DNA from: an uncultured Bacillaceae bacterium
Lineage (GTDB): Bacteria > Bacillota > Bacilli > Bacillales > Caldibacillaceae
Direction: 5' to 3'
DNA length: 64,000 bases
Assembly (NCBI GenBank): GCA_937951955.1
Contig: CALGAD010000112.1
Coordinates: forward strand, 13,028-77,027
The translations under genes were made by a program, and so were the position numbers. Each line of letters opens with the position of its first letter. Position 1 is the first letter of the stretch. The notes under the pieces were generated by a model. It was not told where the DNA came from, did not search any database, and saw nothing but the letters and a program-made list of their open reading frames with translations. Below, in pieces: positions 52,280 to 59,007 of this stretch.

Positions 52280-52735
52280 ATGCCAGAGATTTATATCGAT
52301 GCGGACGGCTCACCGGTTGTGGATTTAGTCCTGGCGCTTGCTACAAAATACGGCTTGAAGACGTATATCATTTGCGACACGTCCCATCATATCGAAAGGG
52401 AGGGAGCGGAGACGGTCATCGTATCCAGGGGTGCCGATGCCGTTGATTTTGTCATCGTCAACCGGGTGAAAGAACATGATATTGTCATCACGCAAGATTA
52501 CGGATTGGCGGCGATGGTCCTCGCACGGAGAGCCCATGCGATCAATCAAAATGGTTTGATTTTTACGGACAAGAATATCGGCAATTTACTGGAGTCCCGC
52601 CACTTTTCCCAAAAAGTACGCCGCGCCGGGGGACGGACGAAAGGACCGAAAAAGCGGACGAAGGAACAGGATGAAATTTTTGCTAAAAGATTCGAGGAAC
52701 TGATCCGGTCTGTTCTCGAGAAAGCAGGAGAATAG
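52280..52735 (+). CDS. YaiI/YqxD family protein (UPF0178, DUF188)
   Basis: A 151-residue member of the YaiI/YqxD family, PIN-like fold. IYIDADGSPV (about 4-13), with acidic residues expected to bind metal, and VITQDYGLAAMVLARRAHAI (about 73-92) are characteristic, as is the basic C-terminal RRAGGRTKGPKKRTKEQDE (about 114-132). Function is not established; a nuclease activity would fit the fold. Start is ATG 52280; GTG 52271 lies too close to AAAGGTGG. It is transcribed toward the oppositely oriented oxidoreductase operon and is separated from it by the palindrome array. Confidence 0.88.
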   Translation: MPEIYIDADGSPVVDLVLALATKYGLKTYIICDTSHHIEREGAETVIVSRGADAVDFVIVNRVKEHDIVITQDYGLAAMVLARRAHAINQNGLIFTDKNIGNLLESRHFSQKVRRAGGRTKGPKKRTKEQDEIFAKRFEELIRSVLEKAGE

Positions 52736-52822
52736 GTTTTTGCTAGTTTTCGAGTAACTGCTAATTATTTGTTGACCAGACTTTTTCAAAATACTCGTTT
52801 CTTGTGAATGATATTTCAATCT

Positions 52823-52977
52823 TTCGCGAATCGAGCAGATGCTTTCGTGATGTTCCGTTTTTCTTTCGCGAATGGAGATTGACGTTTCGCGAAATTTTCC
52901 GCATGTTCCGTGAATTTTCCAGCTTCTTTCGCGAATTCACTCGCACTTTTCGCGGAATTCTCCACCGCTTTCGCGGA
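52823..52977. repeat. 21-bp periodic array of TTCGCGAA-type palindromes
   Basis: Eight copies of an 8-bp palindrome-like core begin at 52823, 52844, 52865, 52886, 52907, 52928, 52949 and 52970, every one exactly 21 bp after the last. Copies 1, 3, 4 and 6 are perfect TTCGCGAA; 2 is TTCGTGAT, 5 is TCCGTGAA, 7 and 8 are TTCGCGGA. The 13 bp between cores are not conserved in detail. Because 21 bp is seven codons, both strands translate into a spurious seven-residue repeat (FR- on the plus, SR- on the minus strand). It lies between two convergent genes. 21 bp is two turns of B-DNA, so the cores face one side of the helix. This looks like protein-binding or structural DNA rather than a gene. Confidence 0.85.
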
Positions 52978-53009
52978 ATCCCGCTACACCTTCATCATTC
53001 AAGCAACAA

Positions 53010-53051
53010 GAACAGGCATAAACCCGCATCACGGCGGATTTATGCCTGTTC
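53010..53051 (-). terminator. Terminator of the oxidoreductase operon
   Basis: GAACAGGCATAAA (53010-53022) pairs with TTTATGCCTGTTC (53039-53051), and CCGC (53024-53027) with GCGG (53034-53037), seventeen pairs in all. On the minus strand it is followed by TTGTTGCTTG, a moderate T-rich tail. Confidence 0.7.
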
Positions 53052-53072
53052 AATAACCATATATATTCATCT

Positions 53073-55349
53073 TTACAACAGCGGATGTTCATCCATCGCC
53101 TTCAGTCGTTCCCAGCGGTAATCGACAAATCGCTGTATTTCCGCCAGTAAATCTTTATTTTCCTCCTGAACTAAATGTTTCGTTTTCCCCATCAATTTGA
53201 GCCATTCAGAGACCGGCAATTTTTTGTTTCTCTTTTCAGGATTGTACGTGATCGTCGTTTGCTGGCGTTCGATTTCATAAAGGGGGAAGAAACACGTATC
53301 GACGGCAAGTTCAACGAGTTTCGTTCCCATATTCGCTTCGGTTTTCCAGTTGAGGGGACAGGCACTCAATATTTTGCCATACGCCAGACCTTCATGTTGC
53401 GCATACCACTGGGCTTTCGCGGCTTTCCGCAGCATATCTTGCGGGTTTGCCTCAACGGCGGTAAAGACGTAAGGAATCCCGGTAGCCGCCATGATTTGCG
53501 GTGTATCTTTATGATGGAACGATTTCCCCCGCTGGGTTTTCCCGACTTGTGATGTACTTGTCGCATGTCCGAGTGGTGTCGAGTAGGAAAGCTGGGAACC
53601 GGTATTCATATAGCCTTCGTTATCGTATTCGAGAATGATCATCTTATGTCCCCGTAGTGCCGCACCAATACTTGATCCCATACCGATATCCATCCCGCCA
53701 TCACCGGTGACCATGATGAAGGTCACATCATCATCCACCTCGATTTCCCCGCGCCGTTTCAATTCCATAAAAGCTTCCACCGTACCGGATAGGGTGGCGG
53801 CACCGTTTTGAAACAAGTTATGGATAAATGTTTGCCGGTGTGCGGTATACGGATAGGCGGCGGAGGTGACGTAACCGCAACCCGTCTGGAATAAGGTCAC
53901 CACGTCGCCTTCAATTCCTTTATAAAACAATTCCAGGCCGGAGAAAATCCCGCAACCGGGACAAGCTCCGTGTCCGGAAGCGAGGCGATTCGGTTTTTCC
54001 ATCAGTTTCCGCGGCGGGGGAATTTTCACTTTGAGTTTATTCGTTTCCTCATCCACCGTCACTTGAATGAGGCCGGTTTTATACGGAGAACCGGACTTTT
54101 TCTTCATTTCCGGCATTGTATGAACTTCCGCACCATGCGAAACACCGTAATAAGCAAAGGGTTTTGCTACTTTTCCTTTTTCTAGAGCATCGAGCGCCAG
54201 CTGGAAGAAATTTGCCGCATCCTCAGGATAAAAGTCCTTTCCTCCCAAACCGTACACCCGGCTGATCACGAGGGTCCGGTTTTCCGGATCATCTTTTAAG
54301 GCGGCTTTGATTTCATGGGTGAGATTGGCACCGCTGGCCCCGTAAGAATCGGCCCGTTCGCCAATAACGAGGACTTTTACATGGCGCAGTGCATCCTGAA
54401 TTTCTTTAACAGGGAAGGGGCGGATAATATTAGGATAAATCAAACCGGCTTTGATCCCTCTTTTCCGCAGCTCGTCCACCGCATCTTTGGCCGTTTCCGC
54501 CGCGGAGTTGACTAAAAAGAGGGCGACTTCCGCATCAGCCATTTGATATGTATTGAGCTTCCGGTATTCCCGTCCCGACAATTCTGCATACTCAGTGGTG
54601 ATGCGTTCAAACACATGGCCGGCCTTTTCGTGTGCCTGAGCGAGTTGATAATGGTGATTCATTAAATCATTGCCCAGCATATGGGCACCGACGGTAATGG
54701 GGCGCTCTAGATCCACGACCGTTGGGAAAGTGTGATCCGGCCTGCCGACAAACTCTTGCACCGTCTCTTGATCGTGAAAGACGGATACGCGCCGCTTCTG
54801 GTGGCTTGTGAAAAAGCCGTCGTAAGCAATGAGCACCGGTAGCCGCACTTCCGGATCTTCCGCAAGTTTCAGGCCGATGATATTCAAATCGTAGACTGCT
54901 TGCGGTGTGGATGCTGTTAAAATAATCCAGCCGGTATTGAGCGCATAATACAGATCGGAATGGTCGCCGTGGATATTTAACGGCGCACTGACCGTTCGGG
55001 TAACCAAATTCATCACGAGCGGAAAACGGGTACCGGACTGCACCGGCAGCTGTTCCAGCATGTATAATAAACCTTGCGAACTTGTCGCGGTGATCACCCG
55101 TGCTCCGGTGAGGGATGCGCCGTAGTTAATCCCGCCAGCACTATGTTCTCCATCGGCAGGGATAAGCTTGATATTGTGTTCGCCGCGGGCTTTCATCGCA
55201 TCTAAAATTTGCGCAATTTCCGTCGAGGGTGTGATCGGGAAATAGCCCATGATGTGATAGTCGATTTGTGCGGCCGCTTTAGCCGCCATCTCATTTCCAG
55301 AGGCGAAGGTGATGACTTGTTCGGTTTCTCTTTTTATATCAATGACCAC
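53073..55349 (-). CDS. porAB: 2-oxoacid (probably pyruvate):ferredoxin oxidoreductase, fused alpha-beta subunit
   Basis: The 758-residue protein fuses the alpha and beta chains of a thiamine-diphosphate oxidoreductase that splits a 2-oxoacid to acyl-CoA, CO2 and reduced ferredoxin. Alpha part: GYFPITPSTEIAQILDAM near residue 35, and domain II/III to about 440. Beta part: HGACPGCGIF (about 462), with further cysteines in FQTGCGYV and LSACPL that would hold the proximal 4Fe-4S cluster, and TPP motif GDGGMDIGMGSS plus NEGYMNTG (about 550-583). Start is GTG 55349, sharing its G with the TAG stop of the upstream subunit, about 10 nt after GGAGG. Pyruvate is the likely substrate, but 2-oxoglutarate or another oxoacid is not ruled out. 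Confidence 0.9.
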   Translation of the reverse strand: MVIDIKRETEQVITFASGNEMAAKAAAQIDYHIMGYFPITPSTEIAQILDAMKARGEHNIKLIPADGEHSAGGINYGASLTGARVITATSSQGLLYMLEQLPVQSGTRFPLVMNLVTRTVSAPLNIHGDHSDLYYALNTGWIILTASTPQAVYDLNIIGLKLAEDPEVRLPVLIAYDGFFTSHQKRRVSVFHDQETVQEFVGRPDHTFPTVVDLERPITVGAHMLGNDLMNHHYQLAQAHEKAGHVFERITTEYAELSGREYRKLNTYQMADAEVALFLVNSAAETAKDAVDELRKRGIKAGLIYPNIIRPFPVKEIQDALRHVKVLVIGERADSYGASGANLTHEIKAALKDDPENRTLVISRVYGLGGKDFYPEDAANFFQLALDALEKGKVAKPFAYYGVSHGAEVHTMPEMKKKSGSPYKTGLIQVTVDEETNKLKVKIPPPRKLMEKPNRLASGHGACPGCGIFSGLELFYKGIEGDVVTLFQTGCGYVTSAAYPYTAHRQTFIHNLFQNGAATLSGTVEAFMELKRRGEIEVDDDVTFIMVTGDGGMDIGMGSSIGAALRGHKMIILEYDNEGYMNTGSQLSYSTPLGHATSTSQVGKTQRGKSFHHKDTPQIMAATGIPYVFTAVEANPQDMLRKAAKAQWYAQHEGLAYGKILSACPLNWKTEANMGTKLVELAVDTCFFPLYEIERQQTTITYNPEKRNKKLPVSEWLKLMGKTKHLVQEENKDLLAEIQRFVDYRWERLKAMDEHPLL

Positions 55350-56368
55350 TAGTAAACTTCCTCCATCCATACCGGATCTTGCTTAGGTGTGCGGTATTTT
55401 TCCGCATATCCGTCCGTTTCCCGAATCGCTTTCAGTGCGTCGGTAGGGCACACTTCAATACATTTCAAACAGCCTTTACAATACTGATAATCGATGCCTT
55501 TTAAAAACATCAGCGGCCGGCCCCGTTTATCTTCTTTTTGTTCCCAGACGAAACACATGTCCGGACAGACGAGATCGCATTTCGCACAGCTGATACATTT
55601 TTCAAGATCCAGTTCCGGTAAAAAGCCTGTTCGTGAACTGCTTAAATCCTTTTCCAGGCTGTTGGCCGGGGTGGTGATTATTCCACCAATCGGCACGGTA
55701 TCATAACCATTTTGAGTTTTTAAAATCGGTACTGGCTTGTCATGTTTGTATCCGCTTTCTATCTCTCCCTCAGGTTCCAGTTTCACTTCGTGATAACCCC
55801 GTTCAAAAGTTTTTAAATTCGCGGCAATCAACTCCGGTGATTTATCGGCAAAAGTTTTGCGTATGACGTTGCGCATATGATCGGGGTTTAAAAATTCCAG
55901 CACGCGATACAAAGCACCGAGCATGGCCGTATTGATTCTCGTTTTTTCCTCAATGGAAATTGAAAGGGCATCCACCGTCGCGATGCGTCCGTGGGTGAGC
56001 TTGAGCATTTCGCGCACCTCGGCGAAACCTTTCGTTGTATTTACCAAAATGATGCCGTCCGTATGTAAGCCGTCGGTTACGGGGATTGTTTTATGAAGGG
56101 CTTCATGAAAAACAGCGATCACATGGGGCTTTTTAACGGGGCTGTGGTCGTTAATGGCGGTAGCGTGATCGGCAAAGCGGATAAAACTTTTTACCGGTGT
56201 TCCTTTTTTCTCCGAACCGTAGGAAGAAAAGTTGACACCGTTGAATCCGTCACCGAGCACCCCCGCTTCAGCCAGCATTTGTCCGGCTAAATTTGCACCG
56301 AGCCCGCCGATTGATTCGAAGCGGATTTCAAAAAAGCCTTTTTCGTTCTTTAAAGGTAATCGTGCCAT
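55349..56368 (-). CDS. porGD: 2-oxoacid:ferredoxin oxidoreductase, fused gamma-delta (ferredoxin) subunit
   Basis: The 339-residue protein joins the gamma domain (about 12-190, FESIGGLGANLAGQMLAEAG) to a ferredoxin-like delta domain with two 4Fe-4S motifs: CISCAKCDLVCPDMC (about 257-271) and CKGCLKCIEVCP (about 293-304). Electrons would pass from the TPP site in the partner through these clusters to ferredoxin. ATG 56368 follows CAGGAGGAATTCC. It overlaps the alpha-beta gene by one base, so the subunits are translated together in equal amount. This two-chain gamma-delta plus alpha-beta layout differs from the single-chain and four-chain forms. Confidence 0.9.
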   Translation of the reverse strand: MARLPLKNEKGFFEIRFESIGGLGANLAGQMLAEAGVLGDGFNGVNFSSYGSEKKGTPVKSFIRFADHATAINDHSPVKKPHVIAVFHEALHKTIPVTDGLHTDGIILVNTTKGFAEVREMLKLTHGRIATVDALSISIEEKTRINTAMLGALYRVLEFLNPDHMRNVIRKTFADKSPELIAANLKTFERGYHEVKLEPEGEIESGYKHDKPVPILKTQNGYDTVPIGGIITTPANSLEKDLSSSRTGFLPELDLEKCISCAKCDLVCPDMCFVWEQKEDKRGRPLMFLKGIDYQYCKGCLKCIEVCPTDALKAIRETDGYAEKYRTPKQDPVWMEEVY

Positions 56369-56418
56369 GGAATTCCTCCTGAAAAAAACTTTCTTTAAAA
56401 CAATATCGGTATATGTTC

Positions 56419-56424
56419 ATTATA
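56419..56424 (-). promoter_or_regulatory. -10 element of the porGD-porAB operon
   Basis: On the minus strand a perfect TATAAT (plus positions 56419-56424) lies 51 nt before the porGD start codon. The -35 position reads CCTTTT, a poor match, which suggests that an activator is needed. Confidence 0.55.
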
Positions 56425-56446
56425 AACCGAAACAATATTGCAAAAG

Positions 56447-56468
56447 GTGAAATTGATAAAAATTTCAC
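56447..56468. promoter_or_regulatory. Inverted repeat upstream of the ferredoxin oxidoreductase operon
   Basis: GTGAAAT (56447-56453) and ATTTCAC (56462-56468) form a perfect 7-bp inverted repeat with 8 nt between. Its centre is about 45 bp upstream of the expected transcript start, touching the weak -35. Half-sites resemble TGTGA-type sites of the CRP/FNR family or Rex (TTGTGAA), although the spacing does not fit either consensus. Confidence 0.45.
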
Positions 56469-56481
56469 AATTAGTTCAAAG

Positions 56482-56510
56482 AAAAAACCACAGGGGCAAA
56501 ACCTGTGGCT
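56482..56510 (-). terminator. Terminator of the CAP-domain lipoprotein gene
   Basis: On the minus strand CCACAGG pairs with CCTGTGG (plus 56502-56508 and 56488-56494), followed by six T (plus A-run 56482-56487). Confidence 0.9.
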
Positions 56511-56541
56511 GATTGAAAGAGAATTACAAGATACTCCTGAT

Positions 56542-57507
56542 TTATTTGCCGATAAACATCTGGGTCCAGTGGAATTCTTCCTGTTCAACGCCAACGCCGA
56601 TATGGGTAAAATCAGGATTCAGGATGTTGGCGCGGTGCCCGGAACTGTTCATCCAGGCATTGACGACATCTTCCGGCGTGCGCTGACCCTGGGCGATGTT
56701 TTCGCCGGCTGTTTTATATTCAATGCCGGAATCGCGCATCATGTCAAAAGGAGATCCATACGTTGGCGACGTGTGGGAAAAATAGTTGTTCTGGTGCATA
56801 TCCTGGGATTTTTTCTGAGCCACTTTACTTAATTCCGGATCATGGGTTAAAGGCTTGAGACCATTGGCTTGCCGGTGCTGGTTCGTCAAATCGATGACCT
56901 GCTGGACGAACTGGCTGACATTGCTTTGATCGACGGCTTCTTCCTTCGGTGGTCCGGGGGTGCCGGCCTTTTCCTCACGCTTTTGTGTTTCCTGTTCGGG
57001 AGCCGGTGCTGGAGCTTGATTTTGCTGATTCGTTCCTTTTCCATTATTAAAATTCGACCACCAGCGGGTTTGGCCGGCGCGTTTTCTCAGTTCCGTTCGA
57101 ACTTGATCGCGCATATTTTCTGCACCAAAATCCGGTGCATTCGTTTGATCGTCCGGTGTGCCGGTATCCTTTTTGGCACTTCCTTCATTTTGGGGTACGG
57201 CCTTGAACTTGGCTTCCTGGACAATGATCGCCCGCGTGTGAGGATATTTATCACTCGGTACCGAAGTTTTCGTCGATGAGATATTGTCATCAACACGGTC
57301 TACGCCGTCCAGGCGGTCGACATCGTTGAAATTATTTCTGTTATTGTGATTGCGAATATTCATCGCGACGGGATTTCTGATCGGAACGACGGGACTGTTA
57401 TTCGGTCCCTGCATGTCATTAAAGGCTTCATCCTGGTTATTGTTACAAGCAATCAGGCTCGCCGATAGGGCTACCATCAACAATATACGGGGAAATTTTT
57501 TGATCAA
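56542..57507 (-). CDS. CAP/SCP-domain lipoprotein (YkwD-like)
   Basis: The precursor of 321 residues starts with a signal peptide ending in lipobox LIAC, followed by an Asn/Asp-rich region, a Pro/Glu/Gln low-complexity linker and a C-terminal CAP domain (about 200-321). NNYFSHTSP, GENIAQGQ and SSGHRANILNPDFTHIGVG give the His/Glu/His cavity residues. Related Bacillus proteins (YkwD, and spore/coat-associated relatives) are secreted or surface-bound; function is unknown. Start TTG 57507 is chosen, 8 nt after AAAGGAG; GTG 57516 is next best. Confidence 0.82.
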   Translation of the reverse strand: MIKKFPRILLMVALSASLIACNNNQDEAFNDMQGPNNSPVVPIRNPVAMNIRNHNNRNNFNDVDRLDGVDRVDDNISSTKTSVPSDKYPHTRAIIVQEAKFKAVPQNEGSAKKDTGTPDDQTNAPDFGAENMRDQVRTELRKRAGQTRWWSNFNNGKGTNQQNQAPAPAPEQETQKREEKAGTPGPPKEEAVDQSNVSQFVQQVIDLTNQHRQANGLKPLTHDPELSKVAQKKSQDMHQNNYFSHTSPTYGSPFDMMRDSGIEYKTAGENIAQGQRTPEDVVNAWMNSSGHRANILNPDFTHIGVGVEQEEFHWTQMFIGK

Positions 57508-57516
57508 TCCACTCAC

Positions 57517-57807
57517 TCCTTTGTTTATAGTCCGGGCATCCTTATTTTTTATTCGGATGGAAGAAAATATAGATGGTAATAATCGTGAAGTTTGGAAAAA
57601 AGCGTAAGGAAAGAAAGTAAATGGATGGCCATGTTGAAACATAGGTTTTCATGGAGTGAACAGGTGGAATTGATCGCGTGGAAGGGAACGATCGATCGCG
57701 AAGGAAGCGGGAATCAGCAACAACCAACCGGCTGTGAAGGAGCTCGGTAAAACGTAATGGAAACGAAGAGGGATTCGGGATTCGAAAAGTAAATTTGTTC
57801 ATGCATT
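57517..57807. other. Intergenic region between the CAP lipoprotein and thioesterase genes
   Basis: No gene is seen. It must hold the promoter of the minus-strand CAP gene, but I find no convincing element. Two related 13-14 bp segments, GATCGCGTGGAAG (from 57672) and GATCGCGAAGGAAG (from 57694), lie 22 bp apart. Confidence 0.45.
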
Positions 57808-57836
57808 GAAAAAAGCCGCTCTATGAGCAGCGGCTT
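57808..57836 (-). terminator. Terminator of the thioesterase gene
   Basis: AAGCCGCT and AGCGGCTT (plus 57829-57836 and 57813-57820) form the stem read on the minus strand, followed by TTTTTTC. Confidence 0.88.
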
Positions 57837-57840
57837 ACGC

Positions 57841-58599
57841 TTATTCGCGCGATGTGAAGGAAAACTGCGCTCGAAAAGAGGTTTTCTGCTTCGTTTCTTC
57901 CACACCCTCAACGTAAATGATGTTTTTATCTTGTTGTGATGTATCCTTTTTCAAGATCAACGTCTCTCCGGGTAGCGCTTCATTCAAGTAATTGACTTCA
58001 AGGGAGCGGATGTCATTTTTTTGATGTTCTTCCATGGAGAAGCAATCCATAATATAATCGACATACTTCGAATTCGTGAGATGTCCATTCAAATCGATAT
58101 CACTGTAACCGATCGTTTTCCGGTAGGCCGTTTCCAGATGTCCAAAAGAGCGGATTTTTCCGAGTTCGCAAACGATGGCCCGTTCATCCGTGGCGACGTA
58201 ATCGTGCTTAATGCTATCCGTCCGGCGGATTCTCCGGCTGTTGATATCCATCAAAATCCAGGAGGAAACACCTTTCACGATCACTTCTCCGTGTTTGTCC
58301 CGAACGAGAAAATCCCGGCCGAATTCCACTTTCGTCGGGGTGATCGGCCACGTTTCAATCGTGATTTCCTCATTCAATACAGGATGGCGAATGATATCGG
58401 TACGGATCCGCATCAATACCCACGTGACCCCGTACTTTTCCAAAAGGAAATGAATGCCGAGATCGAGCTCTTCTGAGGCGAGATTCGCTGTATCCTGGAA
58501 ATAGCTGAACAAGCTGCTTAGTTTTAGTTTTTTATGAAAGTCGACATCACGAAAATCCACATGAAACGTCTTTTTATAAATCGGTACTCGTGCAACCAT
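57841..58599 (-). CDS. Acyl-ACP thioesterase family protein
   Basis: The 252-residue protein has two hotdog domains as in FatA/FatB-type thioesterases, which release fatty acids from acyl carrier protein. YKKTFHVDFRDVDFHKKLKL (about 7-26) opens the first domain. The second contains YSDIDLNGHLTNSKYVDYI (about 164-182), with Asn and His of the usual catalytic set. It stands alone, with its own terminator. Bacterial members are scattered and their physiological substrate is unclear. ATG 58599 is preceded on the minus strand by AAGGAGATACGGC. Confidence 0.88.
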   Translation of the reverse strand: MVARVPIYKKTFHVDFRDVDFHKKLKLSSLFSYFQDTANLASEELDLGIHFLLEKYGVTWVLMRIRTDIIRHPVLNEEITIETWPITPTKVEFGRDFLVRDKHGEVIVKGVSSWILMDINSRRIRRTDSIKHDYVATDERAIVCELGKIRSFGHLETAYRKTIGYSDIDLNGHLTNSKYVDYIMDCFSMEEHQKNDIRSLEVNYLNEALPGETLILKKDTSQQDKNIIYVEGVEETKQKTSFRAQFSFTSRE

Positions 58600-58710
58600 G
58601 CCGTATCTCCTTTTCTCTATATGTACATGTCTATTATATCACGATTCCCGGCGAGCACCCGGGTCAATCGTATCAAGGAGAAGTTCCGGGAACAACCGAT
58701 GTAAAGATGA

Positions 58711-58734
58711 GAAAAACGCCCCAAAGGGCGTTTC
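58711..58734 (-). terminator. Terminator of the small gene 58736-58888
   Basis: AAACGCCC pairs with GGGCGTTT (plus 58726-58733 and 58714-58721), followed on the minus strand by TTTTCTC. It starts directly after the stop of the small gene. Confidence 0.8.
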
Positions 58735-58735
58735 C

Positions 58736-58888
58736 TCACTTTTCAGCTTCATCTTGATTGACCACGGGATCCTGGATATTCCCGCCGTAATCGGGCACGT
58801 GACCGGCATGTTTGCGATGGTATTCCGATCCGGAAAAATCGGTCGTTTTCTTTACGGGCTGCTTGGAACGCTTTTGCCTTTTTGGCAA
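58736..58888 (-). CDS. Small hydrophilic protein of 50 residues, function unknown
   Basis: A reading frame of 50 codons starts at TTG 58888, preceded on the minus strand by GGAGGTG at 8 nt spacing, and ends with TGA right before a strong terminator. The product is basic at the N-terminus (PKRQKRSKQPVKK) and polar after that (FSGSEYHRKHAGHVPDYGG), with no cysteine or membrane segment. The composition recalls small spore proteins, but I do not recognise a family. The ribosome binding site, frame, terminator and independent position between two genes make it credible. Confidence 0.65.
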   Translation of the reverse strand: MPKRQKRSKQPVKKTTDFSGSEYHRKHAGHVPDYGGNIQDPVVNQDEAEK

Positions 58889-59007
58889 AACAATCACCTC
58901 CATAGTTTCTATTGTGCGAAAGTTGGCCGGGAATATTCTGTTGCCAAATGCCCGCTTACATAGAACATTCCCATCCGTTCATACTAGGGATGAATGGAGG
59001 AGATGAA

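Noticed and set aside
52823..52977. CRISPR array
   Set aside because: Cores are only 8 bp, spacers 13 bp, cores degenerate, and no cas gene is near.
52804..53121. Reading frame of 105 codons (GTG start) over the palindrome array, and its minus-strand partner at 52761-52946
   Set aside because: No ribosome binding site; the seven-residue periodicity follows from the 21-bp DNA period, and both strands give similar repeats.
57542..57802. Minus-strand frame of 86 codons and another at 57714-57911
   Set aside because: Low-complexity composition, no ribosome binding site, and overlap with the thioesterase terminator and coding end.
58598..58963. Plus-strand frame of 121 codons between the thioesterase and permease genes
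   Set aside because: It is antisense to the small gene 58736-58888, which has the better ribosome binding site and terminator.
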